Positions 23,451 through 31,558 of a stretch of 33,753 nucleotides of DNA are shown here, one piece after another (the first letter of the stretch is position 1; each line of letters starts with the position of its first letter). The stretch covers positions 1 to 33,753 of IMG/VR virus record IMGVR_UViG_3300047297_000133. One strand, given 5' to 3'. The notes under the pieces were generated by a model. The model was not told the origin of the DNA. It was given only the letters and a program-made list of their open reading frames with translations, and made no database searches. Made by a program: the position numbers and the translations under genes. The DNA is from a virus.

Positions 23451-25109
23451 TTATGCCCAGCCATCGCCTGTTCTTTCTGGCGTATATTCTTCTTCATAAT
23501 CTTCGTAAATATCAATCGGCATTTGTAGCATCATCACGGCGTCTGCTAAGTTTGGTGATGCTATTTTCATGGCCTTCATTTCTTGCTTGCTAAGTATCTG
23601 TATTCTACCGCTTGCAACGTATTTTCGTGGTATTCTGCATACTTCAGCACGTAGTTGAGTCATCTCACTAATGCCAGAACTAAAACTTATAAGCTCATCA
23701 GGCGAGTAGTAGCGGCCTTTCTTCACTGCTAAGTAAGTTTTGAATATCCTATCACGTAAAGCCCAATAACATTGAGCGCGTAGATTGGTAAACATTTGTT
23801 CATTCGTCCGCTGTTCTTCGCCTGCCCACTTCTCGCCCTCAATGGCGTCATAAGCTTCTGTCGCTGCGTACTTCATGCCAGAACCGTGAAAAGGCACTAG
23901 CTTTATCTTCTTACCGCTTAACGCATCGTTTATTTGTCTTTTCAGCCCAAGCCCTACGCCGTCAGCATCCCACATAAACACATCAGGCTTTAACTTAATA
24001 GCGAATGATGTTGCCCAGTCTGTCGCTGTGTCAATTAATCCGGCGCTACTACTGCTTACACCTAGAACAACTGAACCATGTTGAATAGCTACCGCTTTAT
24101 CATCGCCACTATCAGCCGGATCATATGCCATCTTTTCTTGGCCTTGCGCGGTAAAGCCTAAAACTTCGTGTGCATCAATGCATGCGTCGAACCACTCGGC
24201 CTCAATAATCGAATTGTCTACAGTGTCCAAAAATGCCCCTAGCCAAACATGGTCGTAAACAGCCCTTGGTTTATTCTCGAAATCGAATAGCCGCTCTTGT
24301 TCTAATCCAGACAATGCAAACCAAGGATTATCCTTGTAGTTCATTTGAATGATTAAATGCAAATCATCTTCGTAATATCCGTTCTTGTTTAAATCCGCTA
24401 GAAACGGATTTATAAACCGCTTGCTAAAAGGATCTGAGCTTGAATTAGGGTTAGCAACAAAGAACATTTGCACGCCGCCAAGATCTTCATCATCTAAATC
24501 AATTAGTTCATCTGGCAGCCCAAACTTTGCTTTATTCCTTGCCGTTGGTGTTAGGTTGTTGATTGACGCATCGCTAAGAGTTGCCGCCTCTTCAACAAAG
24601 AACCTTCTAAAGCCTGCCGCCGACTTTACGCTTTCAGGATTCCGCGCAAGCCCTCTATATTTTAGCTCGCCGCCGCTCTCGCTGTAGATTGCCGCGTCTT
24701 GAATAGTGAAACCGTCTAGCTGTAATCGCTTTATCTCTTCTTTGTTTAGAGCGTGTACCGACTCAGCAATTGATTCTTGATACTCACGCAAACAGTAAAC
24801 TTTATCGCCGTGGTCCATGACGCCTGCTAACATGATGTCAACAACGCCTACCGACTTCATTGAGCCACGGCCACCGATCACAATCACAAACCGCTTATTA
24901 CTTTTTACCGCTCTTTCTAGCTTTTCTGCTGTGTATATGTGAGCTGGCTTGTCTGTCTCTAACCATTCGCCGCCTATGCACTCTATGCATCTTAGTAGCT
25001 GGCCATCAGGGTGAACTATTCCGAACACTGTAGATGTTCTTTGCCCTGTTACTTTAGTGATGTATTTTTCACACGCCTTTAGCGCTTCATGCGTTAGCTT
25101 TTTGCGCAT
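23451..25109 (-). CDS. terL: Terminase large subunit (TerL)
   Basis: 552 aa. The ATPase Walker A is GGRGSMKS (residues 79-86), Walker B is RRFFVEEA (168-175), and a coupling-type motif is near MFFVANPNSSSDP. The nuclease half has YDPADSGDD (329-337) and a second Asp pair at 381/383, with a late Asp near NLADAVMM. The start is the ATG at 25109, overlapping the terS stop by one base (TGATG). A headful, pac-type packaging enzyme is plausible from the P22-like head block, but the strategy is not proven here. Confidence 0.9.
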   Translation of the reverse strand: MRKKLTHEALKACEKYITKVTGQRTSTVFGIVHPDGQLLRCIECIGGEWLETDKPAHIYTAEKLERAVKSNKRFVIVIGGRGSMKSVGVVDIMLAGVMDHGDKVYCLREYQESIAESVHALNKEEIKRLQLDGFTIQDAAIYSESGGELKYRGLARNPESVKSAAGFRRFFVEEAATLSDASINNLTPTARNKAKFGLPDELIDLDDEDLGGVQMFFVANPNSSSDPFSKRFINPFLADLNKNGYYEDDLHLIIQMNYKDNPWFALSGLEQERLFDFENKPRAVYDHVWLGAFLDTVDNSIIEAEWFDACIDAHEVLGFTAQGQEKMAYDPADSGDDKAVAIQHGSVVLGVSSSSAGLIDTATDWATSFAIKLKPDVFMWDADGVGLGLKRQINDALSGKKIKLVPFHGSGMKYAATEAYDAIEGEKWAGEEQRTNEQMFTNLRAQCYWALRDRIFKTYLAVKKGRYYSPDELISFSSGISEMTQLRAEVCRIPRKYVASGRIQILSKQEMKAMKIASPNLADAVMMLQMPIDIYEDYEEEYTPERTGDGWA

Positions 25110-25528
25110 CACTTCTTATCATTGATTATTGCCTCAATAGCCTCTAAACGTTTAGCCAGCTCTGTTATTTCTTCGATGCCTAGTGATTTACTAATTGAGT
25201 CGATGAAGAGTGAGCCAAGGTCGGGAGGTATATCGCCGCAAGCCATAGAGTTTAATATGACTTCAGCTTTTTCGATGGGGGTGCCATCTTTTGGCCATCC
25301 TTCGATTGTTAAGGCTTCGAATGTCTGCTTAGTTATTGGGGAGTACCTCTTTAGTAGTTCGGTCATAAATACGCCTCCCTCTTCGATTGCCTTTACTACC
25401 AATAAATCAATAAATCCCTCTTCCGTCATGCCTTGACGCTTGAGCGATTCAATTAGTTTCTTTTTGAACCATCCGCCGGAAACACCCTTCTTGGCTGGCT
25501 GGTTTTCGCTTGAAAATTTACTAGACAT
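25109..25528 (-). CDS. Terminase small subunit (TerS)
   Basis: 139 aa. The N-terminus is basic (SSKFSSENQPAKKGVSGGWFKKKL), with a central helical oligomerisation region and an acidic end. Such proteins recognise the packaging site. The ATG is preceded by GGA and by a pair of direct repeats. The call rests on its position before terL and on size and domain character; it is not similar to P22 gp3 by eye. Confidence 0.65.
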   Translation of the reverse strand: MSSKFSSENQPAKKGVSGGWFKKKLIESLKRQGMTEEGFIDLLVVKAIEEGGVFMTELLKRYSPITKQTFEALTIEGWPKDGTPIEKAEVILNSMACGDIPPDLGSLFIDSISKSLGIEEITELAKRLEAIEAIINDKK

Positions 25529-25534
25529 TTAATT

Positions 25535-25553
25535 CCGTGATTCTGCCGTGATT
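25535..25553 (-). repeat. Tandem CCGTGATT repeats before terS
   Basis: CCGTGATT occurs at 25535-25542 and again at 25546-25553, eleven bases apart, immediately before the terS start codon. The spacing of one helical turn suggests a protein-binding site, either a regulatory operator or part of a pac site. Confidence 0.4.
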
Positions 25554-25609
25554 TACGATAGTTTACCACATATTTGGACAAATAAAAGACAGCAACAAAT
25601 ATTTATCGA

Positions 25610-25640
25610 TTGCTTTTTGTTCGCCCGCCTAGCGTATAAT
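25610..25640 (+). promoter_or_regulatory. Candidate sigma70 promoter for the isolated plus-strand gene
   Basis: A perfect -10 box TATAAT (25635-25640) lies 33 bases upstream of the TTG start at 25673. A -35-like TTGCTT (25610-25615) is 19 bases upstream of it, a long spacer. This is the only obvious promoter for the plus-strand gene. Confidence 0.5.
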
Positions 25641-25672
25641 GATATAAATTTACTTATCTTTTGGTGATTTAA

Positions 25673-26860
25673 TTGTCAATTACTAATTTCGGTATAACTG
25701 GATTTGCTGACGGATCTATAAACGTAGTTGGATTAAAAACTATATCCAATTTGCGTGAGCTACCTCGGCCTGTCAATGGTGTTATAACACTGCCCAGTGG
25801 CGCCTACATGATAACTACTACGATTGACTTGTTAGGCTCTCGCATAGTATGTGATGGCATAGTTGCAATTTTTGGTACATCATCTGAGACAGCTTTTATT
25901 CAATCCACCGGCCTAGGTGCTGGGCTTGCAATGATAACCAGCGCTTACTCATTACCTATGCGCAATATCTCCCTTACGTCACCATCTGGCGCTAAAACAC
26001 TTGACCTCGTCACATCTGACGTCACTCAGGCCATTGATTTTCATGCAGTGAATTTTGTTGACTGTGAAACAATTGGCACCGTCTCTGGCTTTAATAATTT
26101 CCTTATGAATGAGTCCGCATTTCTTGGCAGTAGTGGACTTACGTTCGATGGATCAATTGGTACGATTGGATTTAACAATACATTGATTAGAAGCTCATAT
26201 GGTACTGTTATAACAGTTGCTCCAACTTTAACTATTACACGTAGGCTGCGAATTAGTTACTGCTCTATCATCATCACTGGTGGCACTGGGATAGATTTTA
26301 GCACTTCTGCGACTGTTCCAAACGAAGGCTATATATTAGACACCGTTTCGTTTACGGGTGCTGGCACTTATCTTGCGGGTGTTGCGTACAACGACAATAA
26401 AGCTAAATTCTTGGAATGCACTGGGATAAATAACTCTAATACGATCGGTTTGGCGTTAATTACAGCTAACGCAACGGCTACCGCAATAACTGTTAACGTA
26501 CCGATAAAGGCGGCAGGAACATACACTTTAGATTCAATATCGCAACGATTTTCGCTGTCATCAAACAAACTTCTTTGTAGTAGTGCACTATTGCAAACAT
26601 ATAAAATTACTGCGCATGCGTCACTAACAAGTGCCAACACAAACGTGGTTGGTTTATATATAGCAAAAAACAATGCTGTTATATCTAGCTCAGTAAATTA
26701 CACAACAACAAACGGAACTGGTCGGTCAGAAAATGCCGCTTGTCTTACAACTGCAAATTTAACGTCTAATGATGTTATTGATGTGTGGGTAGTTAACACA
26801 ACAGGGTCAAATAATATTACAGTAGAATATTTGACCCTGCTGATTGAGCCAATCAAATAA
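25673..26860 (+). CDS. Isolated beta-helix / surface-type protein gene
   Basis: 395 aa with a TTG start (GGTGA five bases upstream; no in-frame ATG nearby). The sequence is made of repeated short beta strands rich in Ser, Thr, Asn, Gly and Ile (GITGFADGSINVVG, then TLITANATATAITVNV), like a beta-helix. The C-terminal 100 residues look like a compact jelly-roll-type domain (AHASLTSANTNVVGLYI). No catalytic motif is visible. It lies alone on the plus strand between minus-strand blocks, with its own promoter, and its stop is one base from the convergent gene. A host-binding or prophage-expressed 'moron' role is possible. Confidence 0.6.
   Translation: MSITNFGITGFADGSINVVGLKTISNLRELPRPVNGVITLPSGAYMITTTIDLLGSRIVCDGIVAIFGTSSETAFIQSTGLGAGLAMITSAYSLPMRNISLTSPSGAKTLDLVTSDVTQAIDFHAVNFVDCETIGTVSGFNNFLMNESAFLGSSGLTFDGSIGTIGFNNTLIRSSYGTVITVAPTLTITRRLRISYCSIIITGGTGIDFSTSATVPNEGYILDTVSFTGAGTYLAGVAYNDNKAKFLECTGINNSNTIGLALITANATATAITVNVPIKAAGTYTLDSISQRFSLSSNKLLCSSALLQTYKITAHASLTSANTNVVGLYIAKNNAVISSSVNYTTTNGTGRSENAACLTTANLTSNDVIDVWVVNTTGSNNITVEYLTLLIEPIK
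26802..26839. other. Long perfect inverted repeat at a convergent gene end
   Basis: CAGGGTCAAATA (26802-26813) and its exact complement TATTTGACCCTG (26828-26839) flank a 14-base loop, inside the last codons of the plus-strand gene. There is no T-run on either side, so it is not a classical terminator. It could block convergent RNA polymerases or protect mRNA ends. Confidence 0.5.
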
Positions 26861-26861
26861 C

Positions 26862-28091
26862 TTACTGTGTGATTCTACTAGTCGTAATTGCTTCAGTGAT
26901 TCCTCTGCGAGTTATTCCGCTAGAAACCGGCAATCCATTTATCAAGAATATCTGCGTTACGACTTTAGTGCTTGCGTCCCACCACCACAACGTCTGTGTG
27001 CCCGTGTAGTCTGTGTGAATCAGTGTGTCAGCGCCAATATTGCTAGTAGTCACGCCAAGTGTTGCAGGTGTGTCTGAAGTTATTTCATCAGTCGTAGCGA
27101 TTGCTAGATAGGTAGCTAATGCGCCTACGCCAGTACCCAAGCTTGTAATAGTTACGTACTGTTGCGCTGCTGCTTCAACGATGTTTATTGTAGTGTTTGC
27201 AGAGCCCAAAGAGCCTGTGATTGTAACTGTTTTCGACCCGTGGCCTGCAATCGTAGCCCCATCTACACGGGAAGGCATTGTGAATGTGCCGCTTCCGCCT
27301 GTTCCACTTACTGAAGCTACTGCAATACCATCTACGGTCATAGCGGTAATTGTGCCCAAACCAGTGTAAGTGAATGAGCCACTTCCGCCGTGTTGGATTG
27401 ATGAGGTTATTGTGTCGACTGATAGAGCAGCAGCAGCCTCAAGATAAAGCACAGCATGGGTGTACATTGGCGAGTTGGCTGATTCTGTCCAAGTGGCTGT
27501 TATATCAGCTCCAGCTCCAGCCGCAGTCTGTATATTTAGCTGATTAACCGCCTTTGTGCCAGTGTTCGTGATTGTTCCGCGTGATGTTTTATTTCCTGTC
27601 CATGTTGTCGCGGTTACATCAGAATAACCAGTATCCCATCCCATCGCAGAAAGAATACTTATTAATAATGATCCATTTGGAACGCTGGTCTTTGTAATTG
27701 TTGGTGCCGAATATGTTCCAGAATTGTAAAGATTTGTCGATACTGAAGATGGTGTAAATGCACCCACAGCAGAATCACGAGAAACCATCACAGAATGATT
27801 GTAATAAACAAAACCGTTAAACGTAGCCTCTACATTGTTAGTCGCTGATGATGCCGCCGTTAGGCCATATAGCGCAACTTTGCCCTCTGTCGTATTAATT
27901 AGAGAGCCTATAATTGTAAATGTCTGCCCACCCCATGTCGGGGCATTTAAAGTCTGCCCAGCACTATCGCGGAAACTTATGATTGAAAGAATATAATCGC
28001 CTGTTGTAGCAGCTATTGATGATACTGTTGAGGTATCGGATAGACCAGATGAATTATTTTCTAATGTTGTGCTTATATGAGATACAGTCAT
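26862..28091 (-). CDS. Large virion structural protein, beta-rich
   Basis: 409 aa, Ser/Thr/Gly-rich, with two similar halves of beta strands, a central segment with an Ala-rich helix, and a C-terminal domain rich in Thr and Trp (GTQTLWWWDA). The pattern resembles extended surface proteins of marine phages but no family was recognised. No signal peptide. It overlaps the next gene by one base and ends one base from the convergent plus-strand gene. It could be a fibre or decoration protein. Confidence 0.55.
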   Translation of the reverse strand: MTVSHISTTLENNSSGLSDTSTVSSIAATTGDYILSIISFRDSAGQTLNAPTWGGQTFTIIGSLINTTEGKVALYGLTAASSATNNVEATFNGFVYYNHSVMVSRDSAVGAFTPSSVSTNLYNSGTYSAPTITKTSVPNGSLLISILSAMGWDTGYSDVTATTWTGNKTSRGTITNTGTKAVNQLNIQTAAGAGADITATWTESANSPMYTHAVLYLEAAAALSVDTITSSIQHGGSGSFTYTGLGTITAMTVDGIAVASVSGTGGSGTFTMPSRVDGATIAGHGSKTVTITGSLGSANTTINIVEAAAQQYVTITSLGTGVGALATYLAIATTDEITSDTPATLGVTTSNIGADTLIHTDYTGTQTLWWWDASTKVVTQIFLINGLPVSSGITRRGITEAITTSRITQ

Positions 28092-29170
28092 CAGATAGCC
28101 ACTCTCTCAATTCCAGCAGATGCAACACCTGAGGCATTAACTACGTATGACCAAACTGGCTGCCCTGCTGCAATACCTGGGAATGCTCGCATTGCGGCAG
28201 TAACTGAAGTGTTGCTCCATGCCGTAGGTATTAGCGGTATTTTATTTGTGCATGCTTCCCATGTTGACGCGTTGCCCAACACTATGCGTTGCGGAGTGTT
28301 ATCAATGTAGTAATCGGCAACTCTCACGCGATATACGTCGTTAGGAGTGATCCCGTCCAATCCTGGGAAAATTGAAGCGTATTCTATCAACTCATTGCTA
28401 GTCGCTCTAAGCGGCATCGCGTCCGTGTTAAAGCCACCATTTGTGAATGGCCCAATCACAGAACCATTATGATAAGGGCGGATAAAACCATCTGAATTAC
28501 CCACCGTACCAAAGTAAGTATCAATTTCAACTAAGTTAAAATCAGATGCTCTAAATCTTGATTTATAAGTTTGGGGGAAGCTGCTTGCATCGTCTGAACC
28601 GTCATTCACTGTGGCTGTAATAAGCCCCATGTTTGTGTACGACAAAGCTGTGCATGAATGGTTATGATAAAAACTAATTGTGCTGCGAGGGGTGCCGCTA
28701 TATTCAGCTCCATAGGACGCTCGTGGGCCTTTCATTTGAGCGTTACCGCTTCCATCTGTGCCAGATATGCGCTCTATCTTGTATTGATACATCGCAAATG
28801 TGCGCGTTTGTCCGCTTGCTAGTGTGTAATAAAAATGCGGGAATCCGTCAGCGTTACCGGATGTTGAAGTCCATGTTGCACACCCATGCCCTGAAATTAT
28901 ACCGTCAGACTCTGTTAGCGTTACGCTTGCTGCACCCTGAGTAAATCCAAGCGTGCTTGCAAGCGCACCTTCCGTTATATCTGCATTATCAAAAAATTGA
29001 TAAAATAGCGGCTCTAGGCTCGATTTTGCACCAAAACCAGTACCAGAATGCACAATGTATCCGCTTGGAACCCAATCCCCATTCTCATAATTCCCATCAT
29101 AAATACCAACGCCGCCCGTAGGGTTTGTGTTTGGTAGCAATATTCCGCGTAGGTCTAGTGTGTAGGACAT
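28091..29170 (-). CDS. Large virion surface protein, lectin-like
   Basis: 359 aa, beta-rich. The middle third (about 130-260) has a layout like a concanavalin A-type sandwich, with RTFAMYQYKIERIS, ISFYHNHSC, and VEIDTYFGTVGNSDGFI-type strands followed by a return to a fibre-like end (WSNTSVTAAMRAFPG). Such folds bind sugars. No lyase motif was identified. It lies between the lysis area and a second surface protein. Confidence 0.55.
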   Translation of the reverse strand: MSYTLDLRGILLPNTNPTGGVGIYDGNYENGDWVPSGYIVHSGTGFGAKSSLEPLFYQFFDNADITEGALASTLGFTQGAASVTLTESDGIISGHGCATWTSTSGNADGFPHFYYTLASGQTRTFAMYQYKIERISGTDGSGNAQMKGPRASYGAEYSGTPRSTISFYHNHSCTALSYTNMGLITATVNDGSDDASSFPQTYKSRFRASDFNLVEIDTYFGTVGNSDGFIRPYHNGSVIGPFTNGGFNTDAMPLRATSNELIEYASIFPGLDGITPNDVYRVRVADYYIDNTPQRIVLGNASTWEACTNKIPLIPTAWSNTSVTAAMRAFPGIAAGQPVWSYVVNASGVASAGIERVAI

Positions 29171-29184
29171 TTATATCACCGTAA

Positions 29185-29565
29185 TTACATTGCCGCCAAA
29201 AACATGCCGATTAGTTTTATAGCATTTGACCCGAACAGGATATACAACATAGTACATGCTGTAATCGTGTAAGACACTCGCACCGACCATTTTTGAATGA
29301 ATGTATAATTTTGTAAGATAGGGGACATTGCGGCATTAGTTATTTTTATTTCTGCAATATCTTTGACAAGAGTATCAAGCGGGTTTTTTAACGACTCCAC
29401 GCTAGCTTTTAACTTTGCATGATCATCGCGAAATTCTTTAATATCTTTATCGTGCTGCTCCACTAATCGCTCAACACGTAGCGCATCTTCCAGCATTGCC
29501 AGTATCCTTATTTGATCGGATTGGCATTGTTGAGTGGATTTTCTTGCGTCTACATGATCCTGCAT
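29185..29565 (-). CDS. Coiled-coil protein with C-terminal membrane helix (lysis area)
   Basis: 126 aa from the ATG at 29565. Residues about 25-80 are a charged coiled coil (EDALRVERLVEQHDKDIKEF), then a linker, then a hydrophobic helix near the end (VRVSYTITACTMLYILFG). This is the layout of XhlA-type or small lysis-accessory proteins (inference). The frame is open to a GTG at 29610, and ribosome-site support is weak at either start. It follows the holin-like gene and precedes the surface-protein genes. Confidence 0.5.
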   Translation of the reverse strand: MQDHVDARKSTQQCQSDQIRILAMLEDALRVERLVEQHDKDIKEFRDDHAKLKASVESLKNPLDTLVKDIAEIKITNAAMSPILQNYTFIQKWSVRVSYTITACTMLYILFGSNAIKLIGMFLAAM

Positions 29566-29704
29566 AGTTATCTGTCCGCACGAGTGGTTTGTATGTAGAT
29601 AGATTACCACCTCTGCCCAAGTGCTTCAACTGATACAAAAGAGTTGTTAATACGGGTGACAACTCTCCAGCCTCTATTTTTCGTCTTTGCTCCCTGAGAA
29701 ACAT
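29471..29704 (-). CDS. Possible overlapping small lysis-area protein
   Basis: 77 aa from the ATG at 29704; the frame is open to 29758. The first 30 residues (REQRRKIEAGELSPV, LTTLLYQLKHLGRGG) look protein-like and helical. The gene overlaps the 3' end of the holin-like gene and the 5' part of the next in other frames, filling the 60-108 base gap between them. The C-terminal part is less convincing (Cys- and Lys-rich). A low-confidence call. Confidence 0.3.
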   Translation of the reverse strand: MFLREQRRKIEAGELSPVLTTLLYQLKHLGRGGNLSTYKPLVRTDNYAGSCRRKKIHSTMPIRSNKDTGNAGRCATC

Positions 29705-29973
29705 AATCTTTTTAATATAATCATGACCCCACACACCGCCATCGTCGCAAGTGCCCATTTTGAACGCTCCACACTAAGAAAGTGTACGAAATTATTTGTA
29801 AGTTCAGAATCTTTAGACGCCATAAACATAGCAACTCTAAATGCCAAAAACAAGCCTATTGACTCGAAAAATGTAATCTTAACTGCCGCAAGATTTAGAC
29901 TTAGCTTAATAGCTACGCCGCTTAATGTTGCAGCGATCACCATATCAAAAAATAAATATGCCATTGAATACAT
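29674..29973 (-). CDS. Holin-like membrane protein
   Basis: 99 aa with hydrophobic segments at about residues 4-22, 35-50 and 71-86, and a charged C-terminus (GSKDEK). AGGTG lies before the ATG. Size, two or three membrane helices, a charged tail and position before other lysis-type genes suggest a holin. No endolysin was recognised nearby, so the call is tentative. Confidence 0.5.
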   Translation of the reverse strand: MYSMAYLFFDMVIAATLSGVAIKLSLNLAAVKITFFESIGLFLAFRVAMFMASKDSELTNNFVHFLSVERSKWALATMAVCGVMIILKRLCFSGSKDEK

Positions 29974-29993
29974 AATACACCTTTAAATTTTTA

Positions 29994-30236
29994 TTATGCT
30001 TCTTTGCTTAAATAATCAACGACTGAAATAAGGCTCAATAGCTCACTTTTTAAATCTTTGTAGCGAGATCCATTTACTGACAAAGCCAATCGTTCTAACT
30101 TCATCTCAATGTATTTAACGTCTTTGTATTGTATCCGTTCTTTCATTAACTTTTGTTTTTTTTCTGCTGCGCAATTAATACAAAGCAGCTCGAAAGCTTG
30201 AATTGTTTTTCTTAGTTCTTGTCTGTGAGTTTTCAT
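29994..30236 (-). CDS. Hypothetical basic 80-aa protein
   Basis: Helical, Lys-rich (EKKQKLMKERIQYKD), with two cysteines (LLCINCAAE) at about residues 18-21. AAGGA precedes the ATG by about eight bases. It follows the HTH-type gene by 12 bases in the same operon. No family recognised. Confidence 0.55.
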   Translation of the reverse strand: MKTHRQELRKTIQAFELLCINCAAEKKQKLMKERIQYKDVKYIEMKLERLALSVNGSRYKDLKSELLSLISVVDYLSKEA

Positions 30237-30248
30237 GATTAAATTCCT

Positions 30249-30413
30249 TTAAGTCGTTTTTTGTTTTGATACGCACCCCAGCAAAACTATAAAAAACAAA
30301 TCCGGCTTGTCTCTGTGCCAGTTAGTCAATGTTTGTGCGCTCTGGCCTGTAAGTTGCTGAACTTGAAGAAGGTTTTTTAATCCCGCCGCTTTTGCTTGTT
30401 GGCTTGGTGTCAT
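30249..30413 (-). CDS. Small HTH-type phage protein (MTPSQQAKAAG family)
   Basis: 54 aa beginning MTPSQQAKAAGLKNLLQV and continuing with TGQSAQTLTNWHRDKPDLF, a helix-turn-helix-like pattern with the 'TLxNWxxDxPxLF' signature that I know from many short phage proteins. GGAGG lies ten bases before the ATG. The start overlaps the stop of the preceding gene (ATGA). The protein may be a small DNA-binding regulator, but no operator is known. Confidence 0.7.
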   Translation of the reverse strand: MTPSQQAKAAGLKNLLQVQQLTGQSAQTLTNWHRDKPDLFFIVLLGCVSKQKTT

Positions 30414-30547
30414 TTGTATTGATCCTCCAACAAATCTAAGCAGTCGTAAAAATACTCATTCCCCAAAGGAGAAAACAAAACATGTTTGCAATTTTCAAAG
30501 CAAATATGTTTTCTACCAAACCCATCAACACCCCAGGAAAAGCGCAT
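30410..30547 (-). CDS. Hypothetical 45-aa protein
   Basis: MRFSWGVDGFGRKHICF at the start, two cysteines, and a helical end (CLDLLEDQYK). It is joined to its neighbours at both ends by exact overlaps (TAATG at 30547 and ATGA at 30410), strong evidence that it is translated. No family recognised. Confidence 0.6.
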   Translation of the reverse strand: MRFSWGVDGFGRKHICFENCKHVLFSPLGNEYFYDCLDLLEDQYK

Positions 30548-30732
30548 TATTGCAATGCGCCATTTGATTCAATGAATGTGGTTATTTTGCTTTTTGCTAC
30601 CGGTAAAAAGCGCCCGTTGTAATTGCTGTAAAATTTCCCGTCTAGCTCAACAATAAAGCGTACAACGCCTTTTACTGTTGCTTTAAATTCTGTTGCTTTG
30701 CCTTCCATTATTGCAATCATTACTTTTGACAT
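30547..30732 (-). CDS. Hypothetical 61-aa protein
   Basis: The first gene downstream of the promoter at 30765-30792. It has a beta-rich core (VKGVVRFIVELDGKFYSNY) and a basic C-terminal part. The 5' leader is about 30 bases and contains GAGGGT before the ATG. No family recognised. Confidence 0.6.
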   Translation of the reverse strand: MSKVMIAIMEGKATEFKATVKGVVRFIVELDGKFYSNYNGRFLPVAKSKITTFIESNGALQ

Positions 30733-30764
30733 TTTTTTACCCTCGTTTATGTTTGTATGTTGTT

Positions 30765-30792
30765 AGTATATCAAACTATTTGAAGGATTCAA
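30765..30792 (-). promoter_or_regulatory. Sigma70-type promoter with UP-like tract
   Basis: On the minus strand, -35 TTGAAT (30792-30787) and -10 TATACT (30770-30765) are separated by 16 bases. Directly upstream is an AT-only tract (30793-30830) like an UP element. It would drive the 61-aa, 45-aa, HTH and 80-aa genes and probably the lysis area. Confidence 0.65.
30771..30792. promoter_or_regulatory. Operator-like overlapping palindromes
   Basis: TCAAA-CTA-TTTGA (30771-30783) and TTGAA-GGA-TTCAA (30780-30792) are two 5-3-5 inverted repeats sharing four bases. They cover the spacer and -35 box of the promoter, so a repressor bound here could shut it off. Confidence 0.5.
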
Positions 30793-30844
30793 GCTTTATT
30801 TAAAACTATTTTAATTATTTTTTAATCTGTTTTCGTATTTCTTG

Positions 30845-30985
30845 CTATCCACCACACTCTAGGCACTGAATTAAACCTACCGAGTAATAATAGACTGCGC
30901 CAGTGCCTTGTAATTTGTAGGTGTGCTTGCATTCAGTAGGATTAGTTTCTATGCTGAATGATTTAACTTTGCTGATTAGCTTCAT
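30845..30985 (-). CDS. Small Cys/His protein after ninG
   Basis: 46 aa (starts MKLISKVKSF) with C-x-H (TECKH) near residue 19 and C-x2-C at the end (CLECGG), a possible zinc site. AGGA lies six bases before the ATG, inside the end of ninG, which it overlaps by 23 bases in another frame. No family recognised. Confidence 0.6.
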   Translation of the reverse strand: MKLISKVKSFSIETNPTECKHTYKLQGTGAVYYYSVGLIQCLECGG

Positions 30986-31544
30986 TCAATTCCTTCAACT
31001 TCTTTGTGTATAGCGCATAAACATTTTTGTAGTCATCAAGTCGATAATTTGGCATTTCGTGTACACCTTCCAGCCATAAAACCTTTTCTTGTCCGTAAAT
31101 CTCAACTAATGCTGACCTGTACGCAATCAAATTACCACTTAGATGCACGTTGCAATAGCTTGAACATTGCTTGTGGCAATTAAACTCATTAAATCGCAAT
31201 GCAGAACTTCGTCCAACCGGTACATAATGGCCTGCATCATACTTAACCGTTTTTGTTGTCTGACAACTTATGCATGGCTTCATTTCATCACGCTTACGAA
31301 TGTACTCGTTAAATTTCTGTTGAGCTTTCTTCATCCAGAATGATTTATCTTTGTCGTTAGCTTCTCGCTTCATCTTACGCGTTACTTCGTTGTATTCTTT
31401 GATTGCTTTGGTCTTCCTAACCTTTACCACTGCCTTACCATAATCTAAAGCGCATGCCATGCCACAGACCAAAATCAGACTGTTAGCTGGTTTAAACAGC
31501 TCTTTGCATGACTTGCAGCGCTTTTGCTTGATGGGTTTAATCAT
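30963..31544 (-). CDS. ninG: NinG-like recombination endonuclease
   Basis: 193 aa. N-terminal zinc site C10-x2-C13 and C27-x3-C31, a basic helical linker (KKAQQKFNEYIRKRD), then CISC (91-94) and an HNH-like part with DAGHYVPVGRSSALRF, CHKQC and LSGN. This is the typical layout of phage NinG/Rap, which processes Holliday-type junctions. AGGA precedes the ATG. It is in the expected place, after NinB. Confidence 0.85.
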   Translation of the reverse strand: MIKPIKQKRCKSCKELFKPANSLILVCGMACALDYGKAVVKVRKTKAIKEYNEVTRKMKREANDKDKSFWMKKAQQKFNEYIRKRDEMKPCISCQTTKTVKYDAGHYVPVGRSSALRFNEFNCHKQCSSYCNVHLSGNLIAYRSALVEIYGQEKVLWLEGVHEMPNYRLDDYKNVYALYTKKLKELNEANQQS

Positions 31545-31558
31545 TACTTATCCTATTA

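Noticed and set aside
24385-24687. 100-codon plus-strand frame opposite terL
   Set aside because: Antisense to the ATPase part of TerL, where motifs are clear. No start signal and no plausible protein features.
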